This document shows, in pieces, positions 1 through 10,661 of a stretch of 64,000 nt of DNA. The position numbers and the translations under genes are program-made. Under the pieces are notes generated by a model. That model did not search any database. It was not told where the DNA came from and was given only the letters and a program-made list of their open reading frames with translations. This stretch comes from Methylococcaceae bacterium UBA7658 (GTDB lineage: Bacteria; Pseudomonadota; Gammaproteobacteria; Methylococcales; Methylomonadaceae): contig DLHW01000030.1 of assembly GCA_002483425.1 (NCBI GenBank), forward strand, positions 75,937 through 139,936. Direction: 5' to 3'. Numbering within the stretch: the first letter of the stretch is position 1; every line of letters starts with the position of its first letter.

Positions 1-1794
<1,794 letters not shown>

Positions 1795-2811
1795 ATGTTT
1801 ATTGAGACTATTGAAAAAACTAAATTACTGTTAACGAACGCTTCTTGGCCTTTCGAGTTATCGGGCGAATTCATCACGTTCGCCCTGTTGCTTTGTTTTG
1901 CAGGATTATCGAATCTGGAAGCCCGGTTTCCAAAAATAACGCGGCCTACCGCCCAAACGCATGAGTCCTATCGCACCAATATCGGCCTGTTTGTTTTTAA
2001 CAGCCTAGTGCTATCGGCTTGCTCGGTATCGTCCTTGTATCTGATTGCCGGCCGTCACTCAGGGTTTGGCTTACTGAACACTGTGCCCGATATTACGGTA
2101 AAAGCGGTCTTATCCTTTTTAGCGTTCGACCTTTTATTGTACGGCTGGCACCGGCTTTGTCATACTTCGAACCTGTTATGGCTATTCCACCGGGTGCATC
2201 ATAACGACCCTAACCTGAACGTATCGACAGCGTTTCGCTTACATTTCGTCGAAGTTTTGCTCACTAATTGCTTAAAAGCATTGTTGATCGTATTGTTGGG
2301 CATCGATAAAACCTTGGTTTTGGCGATTGAAGCCATCACAACGGTTTGCATCATGTTTCATCACACGAACACGAGCTTTAAGCACGAAAGCATTATCGGT
2401 TACGGCCTGATCGTGCCCCGGTTGCACAGAGTGCACCATTCGGTCGAACGGCGTGAACACGACAACAATTACGGCGCGGTGCTTTCGCTGTGGGACCGCT
2501 TATTCGGCACCCTGCTTGATGCTGAACCAAAAAAAATCGGAATCAACGGGGAATCGCCCCTCGGAGTGCTGGGCTTAATTCGATTCGGCTTAGGTTTTGA
2601 GATGCCGGCACCCACGCATCCGTGCAATCTGGATGTCATGATTGCCGAAGCGGCCTATTACAAAGCCGAGAGACGGAACTTCCGGCCCGGTAACGAACTA
2701 CGCGACTGGCTGGATGCTAAAACCGAAATCATGCACCAATTGTCCGCCAAACGCCGGAATAAAAAACTAGAGCAGACTAATTGGTGGTATAACTTCCTGC
2801 CCCAATTTTAA
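1795..2811 (+). CDS. Fatty acid hydroxylase / sterol desaturase family membrane protein
   Basis: This is an integral-membrane di-iron oxygenase of the fatty-acid hydroxylase superfamily (338 aa). Hydrophobic segments span roughly residues 20-45, 65-90 and 95-115. They are followed by the histidine boxes that bind the two irons: HRLCH, then HRVHH about 15 residues later, then a central HH pair (FHHTNTSFKHE) and a final HRVHHS. Family members hydroxylate or desaturate lipids, sterols or carotenoids using O2, and the substrate here cannot be told from sequence. Methanotrophs of this order make sterols, so a sterol role is possible but unproven. GAGGAT lies at a normal distance before the ATG. 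The gene stands alone between guaB and argS with long flanks, suggesting its own promoter. Confidence 0.88.
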   Translation: MFIETIEKTKLLLTNASWPFELSGEFITFALLLCFAGLSNLEARFPKITRPTAQTHESYRTNIGLFVFNSLVLSACSVSSLYLIAGRHSGFGLLNTVPDITVKAVLSFLAFDLLLYGWHRLCHTSNLLWLFHRVHHNDPNLNVSTAFRLHFVEVLLTNCLKALLIVLLGIDKTLVLAIEAITTVCIMFHHTNTSFKHESIIGYGLIVPRLHRVHHSVERREHDNNYGAVLSLWDRLFGTLLDAEPKKIGINGESPLGVLGLIRFGLGFEMPAPTHPCNLDVMIAEAAYYKAERRNFRPGNELRDWLDAKTEIMHQLSAKRRNKKLEQTNWWYNFLPQF

Positions 2812-2868
2812 CTTGAAACTGGAGCCGCCGTAAAACCGCTTAAAAAGATGAACAACTCCACATCCTTG

Positions 2869-2941
2869 CCCGGCGGGTATCGTGCGGAAGATCGTATAGA
2901 AAAATCGCTCGATTAACCGTTCGCACACTATGCCCGCCGGG
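2869..2941. repeat. Imperfect GC-rich inverted repeat between desaturase gene and argS
   Basis: CCCGGCGGG at 2869-2877 pairs with CCCGCCGGG at 2933-2941. The pairing continues inward with a few mismatches (TATCGTGCG against CGCACACTATG), giving a long hairpin in an otherwise AT-rich gap of 386 bases (2812-3197). It may be a REP-like palindrome or the terminator of the preceding gene. There is no clear T-tract, so I lean towards a REP-like element. The rest of the gap shows nothing I can support. Confidence 0.5.
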
Positions 2942-3197
2942 TATGCCGAAGCATGAAAGGATAATTTTTCTCCCCCCTCTATATCAAAGCTGTCCGATAG
3001 CGATTTAATCCGAGCGTTAACGGTTCATACTTTAAATCGCTAACTCCTTCGCTTTTCTAAAACCGCCCCAACTTCCAATCCGCGCTGCTCCTGCGGTTAC
3101 AATAATTCTCTAGTCTGGGTCTCGCTGGAATAGCTAAACAGGCCGTTATCATGGATAATGTGCTGGTATTAATTAGTGACAATCCGCGTTAAATTGA

Positions 3198-4958
3198 ATG
3201 AAAAAAAAGCTAGAAGCATTACTCCAGCAGGCTATTGCAACTCTTAAGATTCAAGGCGATGTTCCAGACGATATAGCCGTCAACATCCTCATCGAACGCG
3301 TCCGAGATCCGCAATTCGGCGATTTCGCAACCAATCTGGCGATGCTGCTAGCTAAGCCAGCAAAAACAAGCCCGCGTCAATTGGCCGAAAAACTGATTGC
3401 CGTTCTGCCGCTGGACAATACAATCGCCAAAGTGGAAATTGCAGGGCCGGGCTTCATTAATTTTTATATGGACTCCAGTTCTCAGTTTGACATCGTCAAA
3501 CAAATCCACGGCTCTGGTTCCGCTTTCGGCCTAAGCCAAGCGGGCGCCGGGAAAAAAGTGCAAGTCGAATTTGTTTCCGCCAATCCCACCGGCCCGTTGC
3601 ATGTCGGTCACGGCCGCGGCGCGGCCTACGGTTCGGCAGTGGCCGATCTGTTGGAAGCCGTAGGATTTGACGTACACCGGGAATATTATGTCAACGATGC
3701 CGGGCGGCAGATGGATATCTTGGCAACCAGTATCTGGCTGAGGTATTTGGAAGAATGCGGCGAACCGGTACGTTTTCCGGATAACGGCTATCGGGGCGCA
3801 TATATCAGCGGGATTGCCCAGAGTATCCATAAAAATTCCGGCGAAGCCTACCGCCGCCCTTTTGCCGTGGCCGTTCAAGATCTTCCGCCGGACGAAGCGC
3901 AAGGCGGCGATAAAGAAACGCATATCGATGCTCTGATCGCCAAAGCCAAAGAACTGCTGGGTACAGTTGCTTACCGTGCGGTTTTTCTGGCGGGCTTGAA
4001 TGATATTCTGACCGATATTAAAAACGATTTAAACGAATTCGGCGTCTCTTACGAAGAGTGGTTTTCCGAACAACGCTTAGTCGATGACGGTTCGGTTGAT
4101 AAGGCGCTGGAACGGTTGAAAAACTCCGGCCACTTATACGAAAAAGACGGCGCCATCTGGTTTGCCTCCAGCGCATTGGGAGATGAAAAAGACCGGGTCG
4201 TGAAACGCGAAAATGGGCAATACACTTATTTTGCTTCCGACATCGCTTACCACATGAATAAATTGGATCGCGGCTTCGATCTAATCATCGACATCTGGGG
4301 CGCCGACCACCACGGCTACATCCCGCGCGTGAAAGCAGCCATCCAAGCCCTGGGTGCGGACGCCGCCAAATTAAAAGTTCTGCTCGTGCAATTCGCCACG
4401 CTGTACCGGGGCGAAGAAAAAGTGCAAATGTCAACCCGGTCCGGAGAGTTCGTCACGTTACGGCAGTTGCGTAACGAGGTCGGCAAAGATGCCGCCCGTT
4501 TTTTCTACGTTATGCGCAGATCGGAACAACACATGGACTTCGACCTGCAACTCGCCACCTCCAAAACCAGCGAAAATCCAGTTTATTACGTGCAATACGC
4601 ATACGCACGCGTGTGCAGTGTGTTGCGCCAACTCGCCGAAAAAGGATTTACCCGTAATATCGCATTGGGGATGGACAATTTAACGAAACTGACCGAAGAG
4701 CACGAAACCGGCTTGTTAAACACCTTAGTGCGTTATCCAGAGGCTCTGGAACGCGCCGCGCTGACACACGAACCTCATCAGTTAATTTTATACTTGCGTG
4801 AATTGGCGAATGATTTCCACACCTATTATAATGCCCATCAATTTTTAGTAGAGGATGACGGCTTAAGAGATGCCCGGCTTAATCTCATTAGCGCGGCCAA
4901 GCAAGTTTTGGCAAACGGCCTTAAGCTTTTAAATATCAACACGCCTGAATCGATGTAA
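3198..4958 (+). CDS. argS: Arginyl-tRNA synthetase
   Basis: ArgRS charges tRNA-Arg with arginine in the cytosol. The 586-aa length matches bacterial class Ia ArgRS. The N-terminal additional domain with [13 protein letters not shown] is followed by the nucleotide-binding signature [13 protein letters not shown] (the HIGH motif, near residue 130). [11 protein letters not shown] lies in the catalytic core, and [10 protein letters not shown] near residue 410 stands where the KMSKS loop belongs. This divergent KMSKS is normal for ArgRS. The C-terminal DALR anticodon-binding domain covers roughly 460-586. The next gene starts on the last base of the stop codon (TAATG), so the two are translationally coupled. 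This argS-SPOR order is common in gammaproteobacteria. Confidence 0.97.
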   Translation: MKKKLEALLQQAIATLKIQGDVPDDIAVNILIERVRDPQFGDFATNLAMLLAKPAKTSPRQLAEKLIAVLPLDNTIAKVEIAGPGFINFYMDSSSQFDIVKQIHGSGSAFGLSQAGAGKKVQVEFVSANPTGPLHVGHGRGAAYGSAVADLLEAVGFDVHREYYVNDAGRQMDILATSIWLRYLEECGEPVRFPDNGYRGAYISGIAQSIHKNSGEAYRRPFAVAVQDLPPDEAQGGDKETHIDALIAKAKELLGTVAYRAVFLAGLNDILTDIKNDLNEFGVSYEEWFSEQRLVDDGSVDKALERLKNSGHLYEKDGAIWFASSALGDEKDRVVKRENGQYTYFASDIAYHMNKLDRGFDLIIDIWGADHHGYIPRVKAAIQALGADAAKLKVLLVQFATLYRGEEKVQMSTRSGEFVTLRQLRNEVGKDAARFFYVMRRSEQHMDFDLQLATSKTSENPVYYVQYAYARVCSVLRQLAEKGFTRNIALGMDNLTKLTEEHETGLLNTLVRYPEALERAALTHEPHQLILYLRELANDFHTYYNAHQFLVEDDGLRDARLNLISAAKQVLANGLKLLNINTPESM

Positions 4959-5578
4959 TGGCTAAAGATTACAAACACCGCGCTCACAGCAGAGATGTCA
5001 ACAAACGCGACCGCCGTAATCAGAATTACAGCGGCGGCGCAGGCATATTCAAATGGATGTTTATTACCGCTTTAATTATCGGCTTTGCCGTTTTTTTGGC
5101 ATACTTAAAAAGCCCCGGCTTTCAAAAACAGGGCATGATCTCACAAAGCCGGGAAACGGCCCCGAAACCTAATGCGGGCAGCACCGGTCAGGACAAAAAA
5201 CCCGAAGCTCAAAAAAAACCGGACACACCAAAACCGGCGGCGCCCCAATTCGATTTTTATACGATTCTCCCGAAAAAAGAAATCGTTCTGCCTGAGCACG
5301 AAATTAAAACCCGGACGCGCGAAGAGCAAGTCGGTAAAAATAAAAAGGCCAATTACGTTATAAAAGCCGGTTCTTACCGCAATTTAAAAGAAGCCGATGA
5401 GCTTAAGGCAAAACTGGCATTGATGGGGATAGAATCCAAAATTCAGAAAGCAAAAGTCGAGAGTGCATCTTGGTATACGGTTATGTTAGGGCCTTATGCT
5501 CAAATGAGCTCAGTCACCGGCATTATTTCAAGACTGCAAAAAAATGGCTTAAAGCCGGTTACAGCCGAACAAAAATAA
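4958..5578 (+). CDS. SPOR-domain membrane protein (FtsN-like)
   Basis: This 206-aa bitopic protein has a short basic cytoplasmic tail and one membrane helix (about residues 31-51). A Lys/Pro-rich periplasmic linker (about 60-100) leads to a C-terminal SPOR domain (about 128-203, starting YVIKAGSYRNLKEADELKA). SPOR domains bind denuded glycan strands of septal peptidoglycan, so the product probably acts at the division site like FtsN. In E. coli and relatives FtsN is encoded close to argS/priA/hslVU, which fits the one-base overlap with argS here. Length and layout agree with short FtsN-type proteins, but there is no way to show that this is the essential FtsN rather than a paralogue. Confidence 0.88.
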   Translation: MAKDYKHRAHSRDVNKRDRRNQNYSGGAGIFKWMFITALIIGFAVFLAYLKSPGFQKQGMISQSRETAPKPNAGSTGQDKKPEAQKKPDTPKPAAPQFDFYTILPKKEIVLPEHEIKTRTREEQVGKNKKANYVIKAGSYRNLKEADELKAKLALMGIESKIQKAKVESASWYTVMLGPYAQMSSVTGIISRLQKNGLKPVTAEQK

Positions 5579-5825
5579 ATTTATCCAACTGTTTAATAAA
5601 CCTGTTTTCCCGAAAAATCTAATGATTTACTTGAGCTCGCTAACTATTCTTAATCCATGCATAAACGGCGATATTATTCAAATTACTCTGAAACTTAGAA
5701 AGTTACTCGACTAATCGCGCGGAAACAATTCCTCCAAAGGCTTCAAATCCACATGCTTCTAATGGTATATTGACCGAAAGAAATAATGTGTCTTAAACAC
5801 AGTCATCATAACGGGGAGTTGCACA

Positions 5826-6425
5826 ATGAATACAGAAGGCGTCGACGAATCAAAGCGCCAGTTTTTAACTTCGGCCTTGACTGTTGTAGGATCGATCGGT
5901 ACAGGCTATTTAGCTGTGCCTTTTTTATCCCAAATGCAGCCCAGCGTAAAAGCGATGGCGGGCGGTGCGCCGGTTGAAGTTGACCTTAGCAAGCTGGAAT
6001 CCGGTCAATTGTTAAGAGTCGCTTGGCGCGGCAAACCGGTTTGGATCGTAAACCGGACGCCTACCGTTCTGGAAACATTAAAAACCATGGATAGCGTATT
6101 AAGCGATCCTAATTCCAACGATTCTATTCAACCCGAATACAGCAAGAATCCGTACCGGTCCATTAAACCGGAAATATTTGTAGCGATTGGTCTATGCACC
6201 CATCTTGGCTGCTCCCCTACCTTCCGTCCTGAAATAGCCCCGCACGATCTCGGTCCCGATTGGAAGGGCGGCTTCTTTTGCCCGTGCCACGGTTCCCGGT
6301 TCGATTACGCCGGACGCGTATACAGCGGCGTACCGGCGCCGACCAATCTTGAAATTCCGCCCCATTATTATATTAACGATAACTTGTTGCTTATTGGCGA
6401 AACAGGCAATGGAGGTGCTGCATGA
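5826..6425 (+). CDS. petA: Ubiquinol-cytochrome c reductase, Rieske iron-sulfur subunit
   Basis: This is the Rieske [2Fe-2S] subunit of the cytochrome bc1 complex, passing electrons from ubiquinol at the Qo site to cytochrome c1. The 199-aa protein has an N-terminal segment with KRQFLT followed by a single membrane anchor (about 18-38), consistent with Tat-type insertion. The cluster ligands are clear in two boxes: CTHLGC near residue 123 and CPCHGSRFD near residue 150, including the disulphide cysteines. It is the first gene of petABC: petB starts four bases before its stop (ATGA overlap). GGGGAGTTG lies upstream of the ATG. The 247-base gap before it should contain the operon promoter, which I did not resolve. 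Confidence 0.97.
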   Translation: MNTEGVDESKRQFLTSALTVVGSIGTGYLAVPFLSQMQPSVKAMAGGAPVEVDLSKLESGQLLRVAWRGKPVWIVNRTPTVLETLKTMDSVLSDPNSNDSIQPEYSKNPYRSIKPEIFVAIGLCTHLGCSPTFRPEIAPHDLGPDWKGGFFCPCHGSRFDYAGRVYSGVPAPTNLEIPPHYYINDNLLLIGETGNGGAA

Positions 6426-7825
6426 AAGTCAACCGCTTAACCTTATGCGGAAATTGGATATTAGATCGCTTTCCGCTGACTAAACTTTGGAACGACCACA
6501 TGGCGCATTATTACGCGCCGAAAAACTTTAACTTCTGGTACTTCTTCGGTTCCTTAGCGCTACTGGTATTGGTTAACCAATTTTTGACCGGCATCTTGTT
6601 AACGATGAATTACAAGCCGGACGCTAAACTGGCGTTCGATTCGGTCGAGTACATCATGCGCGACGTGAACTGGGGCTGGCTGATCCGCTACATGCATTCA
6701 ACCGGCGCATCGGCATTCTTCATCGTTATTTATCTCCACATGTTCAGAGGGTTGATTTACGGCTCGTACAAGCAACCCCGCGAATTAATTTGGATCTTCG
6801 GCATGTTGATTTTCCTCTGCCTGATGGCCGAGGCGTTTATGGGTTATTTATTACCTTGGGGCCAAATGTCCTATTGGGGCGCGCAAGTTATTATTTCGTT
6901 GTTCAGCGCCATACCCTTTATCGGCGACGACTTATCTCTTTGGATCCGGGGCGATTACGTCGTTGCCGACGCGACTTTGAACCGGTTCTTCGCCTTTCAT
7001 GTGATTTCAGTTCCGCTCGTTTTGGTGCTGTTGATTTTTCTTCATATCGTCGCATTGCACGAAGTCGGTTCGAACAATCCTGACGGCGTCGAGATTAAAA
7101 AATACAAAGATAAGAACGGCATTCCTTTGGACGGCATTCCTTTCCATCCTTATTACACCGTCAAAGATATTGTCGGGGTAGCGGTTTTTTTAATATTTTT
7201 CGCAACCGTTATTTTTTATATCCCTGAGATGGGCGGTTTTTTTCTTGAGGCGGACAACTTCATTCCGGCCGACCCGCTCAAAACACCGGAACACATTGCT
7301 CCGCTTTGGTATTTCACACCGTTCTACGCCATTTTAAGAGCAGTGCCCGATAAGTTTGCCGGCGTCATTGCCATGTTCGGCTCTATCGCCGTATTATTCG
7401 TACTGCCTTGGCTCGATCGCAGCCCGGTAAAATCGATTCGTTACCGCGGCGCAATCTTCAAAAAAGCATTGTTCTTTTTTGTGATCAGCTTTTTCGCTTT
7501 AGGTTATTTGGGTACGCAACCGGCAACGCCAACACTTACCATATTCGCAAGGATTTTTACCTTAATTTATTTCGGCTTTTTTCTGCTTATGCCGATCTAT
7601 ACGCGCTGGGAAAAACCTAAACCCGTCCCTAGTAGATTGAAGGACCCGCTCACCTTGGAGAGCATTGTGCCTTCGATTAAAGCTGCCTATGAGGAAATGA
7701 CGATTAAAGACAATAACGGCATTGTTCTGTTCGGCTCGACGGAATTTCAACGGAAACCCAATCCCGAGGGAATCCGTAATGTTCTACTCCGTTTGGCAAA
7801 AAAAATAATAACGAGCTTTGAATAA
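6422..7825 (+). CDS. petB: Ubiquinol-cytochrome c reductase, cytochrome b subunit
   Basis: This is cytochrome b of the bc1 complex, the membrane core with hemes bL and bH and the quinone Qo and Qi sites (467 aa). The paired heme histidines are visible in helix B ([12 protein letters not shown]...LHMFRG, about residues 80-105) and helix D (FHVISVP...FLHIVALHE, about 193-220). The Qo-site tetrapeptide usually written PEWY reads P-L-W-Y at residues 294-297 within [14 protein letters not shown]. Valine variants at that position are known in proteobacteria, so this is probably natural. The C-terminus is about 40 residues longer than minimal cytochromes b. It overlaps petA by four bases and is followed directly by petC. 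Confidence 0.97.
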   Translation: MKVNRLTLCGNWILDRFPLTKLWNDHMAHYYAPKNFNFWYFFGSLALLVLVNQFLTGILLTMNYKPDAKLAFDSVEYIMRDVNWGWLIRYMHSTGASAFFIVIYLHMFRGLIYGSYKQPRELIWIFGMLIFLCLMAEAFMGYLLPWGQMSYWGAQVIISLFSAIPFIGDDLSLWIRGDYVVADATLNRFFAFHVISVPLVLVLLIFLHIVALHEVGSNNPDGVEIKKYKDKNGIPLDGIPFHPYYTVKDIVGVAVFLIFFATVIFYIPEMGGFFLEADNFIPADPLKTPEHIAPLWYFTPFYAILRAVPDKFAGVIAMFGSIAVLFVLPWLDRSPVKSIRYRGAIFKKALFFFVISFFALGYLGTQPATPTLTIFARIFTLIYFGFFLLMPIYTRWEKPKPVPSRLKDPLTLESIVPSIKAAYEEMTIKDNNGIVLFGSTEFQRKPNPEGIRNVLLRLAKKIITSFE

Positions 7826-7826
7826 T

Positions 7827-8549
7827 ATGAAAACTCTTTCCATTACCCTATTGCTGCTGGTTTTTTCATTTGGCCTTGCCGCGGAAGAAAGCGTCGAATT
7901 ACAACAGGCAAATTTTGATCCGGAAGATAGAGCGTCGATTCTTAAAGGCGCTAAAACGTTTGTTAAATATTGTTTAGGCTGCCATTCGATAAAACACATT
8001 CGTTATCAACGGATAGCCAAAGACTTCGGTATAGACGATAAAAAAGTATTGACCGAAGTTGCGCCCGAAGGCGCCAGCATCTACGATCAAATGCACACCG
8101 CGATGAATCCGCATGATTCGGCGAAATGGTTCGGTATCGAACCGCCCGACCTATCGTTAATTGCCCGTTCCCGGAACGGCGATTGGCTCTACAGTTATTT
8201 AAAGAGCTTTTATACTGATCCCTCAAAACCCTTGGGCGCCAATAATTTAATCTTTAAAGATGTCGGTATGCCCAATGTTTTTTGGCAGGTACAAGGCGAA
8301 CAAATAGCGGAATTCATTACGGAAGACGGAAAACAAGTTTTCGATAAATTGGTCCTTGTATCGCCAGGCTCTTTATCGGAACAAGAGTTCGATACCATGA
8401 TCAACGATCTGGTCAATTTTCTGGTTTATGTCGGCGAACCGGTAAAATTAGAACGGGAACGGATCGGTAAATATGTCCTGTTTTATTTATTCATGTTCTT
8501 AATTATTGCTTACTTGCTGAAAAAAGAATATTGGACCGACGTCCATTAA
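7827..8549 (+). CDS. petC: Ubiquinol-cytochrome c reductase, cytochrome c1 subunit
   Basis: Cytochrome c1 accepts electrons from the Rieske protein and donates them to soluble c-type cytochromes. I chose the ATG at 7827, one base after the petB stop, rather than the in-frame TTG at 7818, because it begins a clean signal peptide (MKTLSITLLLLVFSFGLAAE). The single heme site is CLGCH near residue 51. The probable methionine ligand lies in DVGMPNVFW near residue 152. A C-terminal membrane anchor (about 216-234) is followed by a short basic tail. The 240-aa length is normal for a standalone proteobacterial c1. It completes petABC, and the next gene pair, sspAB, has its own promoter-like sequence. 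Confidence 0.96.
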   Translation: MKTLSITLLLLVFSFGLAAEESVELQQANFDPEDRASILKGAKTFVKYCLGCHSIKHIRYQRIAKDFGIDDKKVLTEVAPEGASIYDQMHTAMNPHDSAKWFGIEPPDLSLIARSRNGDWLYSYLKSFYTDPSKPLGANNLIFKDVGMPNVFWQVQGEQIAEFITEDGKQVFDKLVLVSPGSLSEQEFDTMINDLVNFLVYVGEPVKLERERIGKYVLFYLFMFLIIAYLLKKEYWTDVH

Positions 8550-8579
8550 TTGCACAATCACAATGCCTGATTTATCTTT

Positions 8580-8627
8580 TTGCCGTTTCAACAATTTTAA
8601 CTGTTCCAAATTGTAACGAAACGGCAA
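8580..8627 (+). terminator. Stem-loop after petC
   Basis: TTGCCGTTTC at 8580-8589 pairs with GAAACGGCAA at 8618-8627. An inner ACAATTT/AAATTGT stem at 8591-8597 and 8608-8614 extends it into one long hairpin. There is no strong run of T after the stem on the forward strand, so the call as terminator rather than mRNA-end structure is tentative. Its position, just after petABC and before the sspA promoter, fits transcription termination or mRNA stabilisation. Confidence 0.5.
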
Positions 8628-8642
8628 TAAAGGTTTCTTCCA

Positions 8643-8651
8643 TGCTATAAT
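8643..8651 (+). promoter_or_regulatory. Extended -10 promoter element of sspAB
   Basis: TGCTATAAT is a perfect TATAAT with the TGn extension, about 46 bases before the sspA start. No good -35 hexamer is seen at 17 bases, which is common for extended -10 promoters. The same nine-base word occurs before the PilZ-like gene at 50414-50422. Confidence 0.55.
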
Positions 8652-8697
8652 GCCGCCATTTTAACTGCCCTGCTTACATCTTAAGAGGTTGATATTT

Positions 8698-9333
8698 GTG
8701 GCAAATGTTTTTTCCCGCCGTTCAGTCATGACCCTATTTTCTCCGCCTTTGTGCCCAATGAGCCATGCCGTCCGTTTCGTTTTGTTCGAAAAAGCCATCG
8801 TCTCGGAAATAGAATATTACGATCCGGACAACCCGCCGGAAGAACTGCTCGAACTGAATCCAACCGGAACCTCGCCGACTTTGGTCGAGCGCGACTTAGT
8901 GCTTTACGATTCGCGTATCATTATGGAGTACCTGGACGAACGCTTTCCGCACCCTCCGTTACATCAGATGGATCCGGTGTCGCGCGCCAACGCAAGGATG
9001 TTGATTAAGCGCATCGACCAAGATTGGTATCCGTTATCGGCGGAAATCACCGAATCCGGCGACAAAAAATCCAGCAAGGCAAAAAAACAACTCCGGGATA
9101 GTCTGGTTGCGGCGAATCCGATTTTCGGCGACCGGCCGTTTTTTATGAGCGAAGAATTTTCTTTAATCGATTGCGCCATAGCCCCTTTGCTCTGGCGGCT
9201 GCCGTCGTTGGGCGTCGATATCAGTACGCCCAATAATGCAATTACCCACTATGCGCAACGCATTTTCAATAGACCTGGGTTTAAAAGCAGTTTGAGCGAC
9301 GCTGAAAAAGAATTAGCCGAACCGACGAAATGA
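8698..9333 (+). CDS. sspA: Stringent starvation protein A (GST-fold RNA polymerase-associated regulator)
   Basis: SspA has a glutathione-S-transferase fold without GST activity. It binds RNA polymerase and changes promoter use in starvation. The GTG at 8698 is preferred over the TTG at 8689: AAGAGG at 8683-8688 is correctly spaced for it, and the product then starts VANVFSRRSVMTLFSPP, close to the usual SspA N-terminus. The thioredoxin-like domain contains LNPTGTSPTLVERDLVLYDS and EYLDERFPHPPL (about residues 55-90). The all-helical domain follows, ending near residue 211. Its stop overlaps the sspB start (ATGA). The order petABC-sspA-sspB is a classic conserved cluster in beta/gammaproteobacteria, which strengthens the assignment. 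Confidence 0.94.
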   Translation: MANVFSRRSVMTLFSPPLCPMSHAVRFVLFEKAIVSEIEYYDPDNPPEELLELNPTGTSPTLVERDLVLYDSRIIMEYLDERFPHPPLHQMDPVSRANARMLIKRIDQDWYPLSAEITESGDKKSSKAKKQLRDSLVAANPIFGDRPFFMSEEFSLIDCAIAPLLWRLPSLGVDISTPNNAITHYAQRIFNRPGFKSSLSDAEKELAEPTK

Positions 9334-9710
9334 CCTCGCTCAAACCTTATTTAATTCGCGCCGTTTATGAATGGATTACCGATAACCACTTAACGCCCTA
9401 TCTTCTGGTAAATGCTGGCAATAATACCGGGCATTTGCCGGAAGATTATATTGAAGACGGCAAAATTGTCCTCAACCTCAGGCCGCAAGCGGTCGAAGCG
9501 CTTTCTTTAGGCAACGATTTAATCGAATTCAACGCCCGCTTCAGCGGCAAGCCGATGATGGTCGTGGTCTCGATCAACGCAGTCATGGCGATTTATGCCA
9601 AAGAAAACGGCAAAGGCTTGGTTTTCGATCAAGAGGATAATGACGGCGGCAGTGATGAAACCACAACCCAACCGCCTGCCAAAAAACCGTCTTTAAAGAT
9701 AGTTAAGTAG
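9330..9710 (+). CDS. sspB: ClpXP protease specificity-enhancing factor
   Basis: SspB is the adaptor that tethers ssrA-tagged and other substrates to ClpXP. The product (126 aa) begins MTSLKPYLIRAVYEWITDN, then has the TPYLLVNA strand and the substrate-binding beta-sandwich through about residue 95 (IVLNLRPQAVEAL, SFNARFSGKPM-like segments). A flexible acidic tail (FDQEDNDGGSDE) ends in a short hydrophobic-basic tip, KPSLKIVK, corresponding to the ClpX-docking XB motif. It overlaps sspA by four bases. The stop codon lies inside a long inverted repeat that probably terminates this transcript and that of the convergent rsmI. Confidence 0.95.
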   Translation: MTSLKPYLIRAVYEWITDNHLTPYLLVNAGNNTGHLPEDYIEDGKIVLNLRPQAVEALSLGNDLIEFNARFSGKPMMVVVSINAVMAIYAKENGKGLVFDQEDNDGGSDETTTQPPAKKPSLKIVK

Positions 9711-9762
9711 TTTTAGGCGCCTTTGATAAAAAGCATCTATAGTGAGAACCTAAAACTACTTA
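9704..9762. terminator. Bidirectional terminator shared by sspB and rsmI
   Basis: TAAGTAGTTTTAGG at 9704-9717 is perfectly complementary to CCTAAAACTACTTA at 9749-9762, a 14-bp stem with a 31-base loop. The arms contain the TAG stop codons of both convergent genes (9708-9710 and the complement of 9756-9758). A structure of this kind at a convergent junction is expected to stop or protect both transcripts, although neither side has a classical T-tract. Confidence 0.7.
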
Positions 9763-10613
9763 GCGTTTTCCAATTCCAGCGCCGCCTTGTAAAGTAATTT
9801 CTTCCGCCCGCCGGTTATCTCTACCGCTAAATCAACTGCCGTTTTCGTGGAACACCGCCGCATAAGCGCCGACAGAACTCTTATGTGCTCTGGACTGAGC
9901 GCTTGACCGGACTTATCGGCTTGAGCCGCCCCCGCGACAATCACAACAAACTCGCCTTTGCGCATATTGCTATCTTGCGCGACGAGCGCAACTGCATCCG
10001 ATAAGACCGTTTTGATGATGGTTTCGTGCAGCTTAGTCAACTCTCTGGCAATAACGATTAAGCGGTCCGGCTCAAGAACAGACGCCATATCCTCCAATGC
10101 ATCCAGAATGCGGTGACTGGATTCGTAGAACACCCACGTCGTCGGCGACGTTAGTTTTTCATTGAAAAAAGCCTTGCGCGCCGATGCGGTGCGCGGTAAA
10201 AAACCTTCATAAGAAAAAGCATTGACCGGCAATCCGGCAGCCGACAACGCTGCAATTAAAGCACATGCGCCCGGAACAGGCGTAACCGTTATCCCCGCGT
10301 CTTTTGCTTTCCGCACCAATGGGAGACCGGGATCGCTGAGTAACGGCGTACCGGCATCGGACACTAAGGCAATCGATACGCCTGTTTTTAATTTTTCCAG
10401 AAGATTTTCCGCTTGCCGGTCTTCGTTATGGTCATGAAAAGAAACAACCTTATTGCCGATACCGTAATGTTGCAACAACACCCGGACATGCCGGGTATCT
10501 TCGGCGGCTATAAGGTCGACCTGTTTCAACGTTTCTAACCCTCTGATGCTGATATCAGCTAAATTACCTATCGGTGTTGCAACAACGTATAATTTACCGT
10601 TTTGATGTACCAT
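9756..10613 (-). CDS. rsmI: 16S rRNA (cytidine-1402-2'-O)-methyltransferase
   Basis: RsmI uses S-adenosylmethionine to 2'-O-methylate C1402 in the decoding centre of 16S rRNA. The protein has the tetrapyrrole-methylase fold, with signatures YVVATPIGNLADIS near residue 10, AEDTRH near 40, SDAGTPLLSDPG near 75 and VPGACALIAALSAAGLP near 105. The conserved family serine/glycine loops follow. I start it at the ATG at 10613 (MVHQNGKLYVVAT), giving 285 aa. A longer reading from a TTG at 10649 would leave only 12 bases to the divergent lpoA start and adds residues not typical of the family. Divergent rsmI and lpoA reproduce the yraL-yraM arrangement of enterobacteria. Confidence 0.95.
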   Translation of the reverse strand: MVHQNGKLYVVATPIGNLADISIRGLETLKQVDLIAAEDTRHVRVLLQHYGIGNKVVSFHDHNEDRQAENLLEKLKTGVSIALVSDAGTPLLSDPGLPLVRKAKDAGITVTPVPGACALIAALSAAGLPVNAFSYEGFLPRTASARKAFFNEKLTSPTTWVFYESSHRILDALEDMASVLEPDRLIVIARELTKLHETIIKTVLSDAVALVAQDSNMRKGEFVVIVAGAAQADKSGQALSPEHIRVLSALMRRCSTKTAVDLAVEITGGRKKLLYKAALELENAK

Positions 10614-10661
10614 TCTATTTTTGATAAAAATAATATTCAATCTGACCAAAGGTAAGATGCC

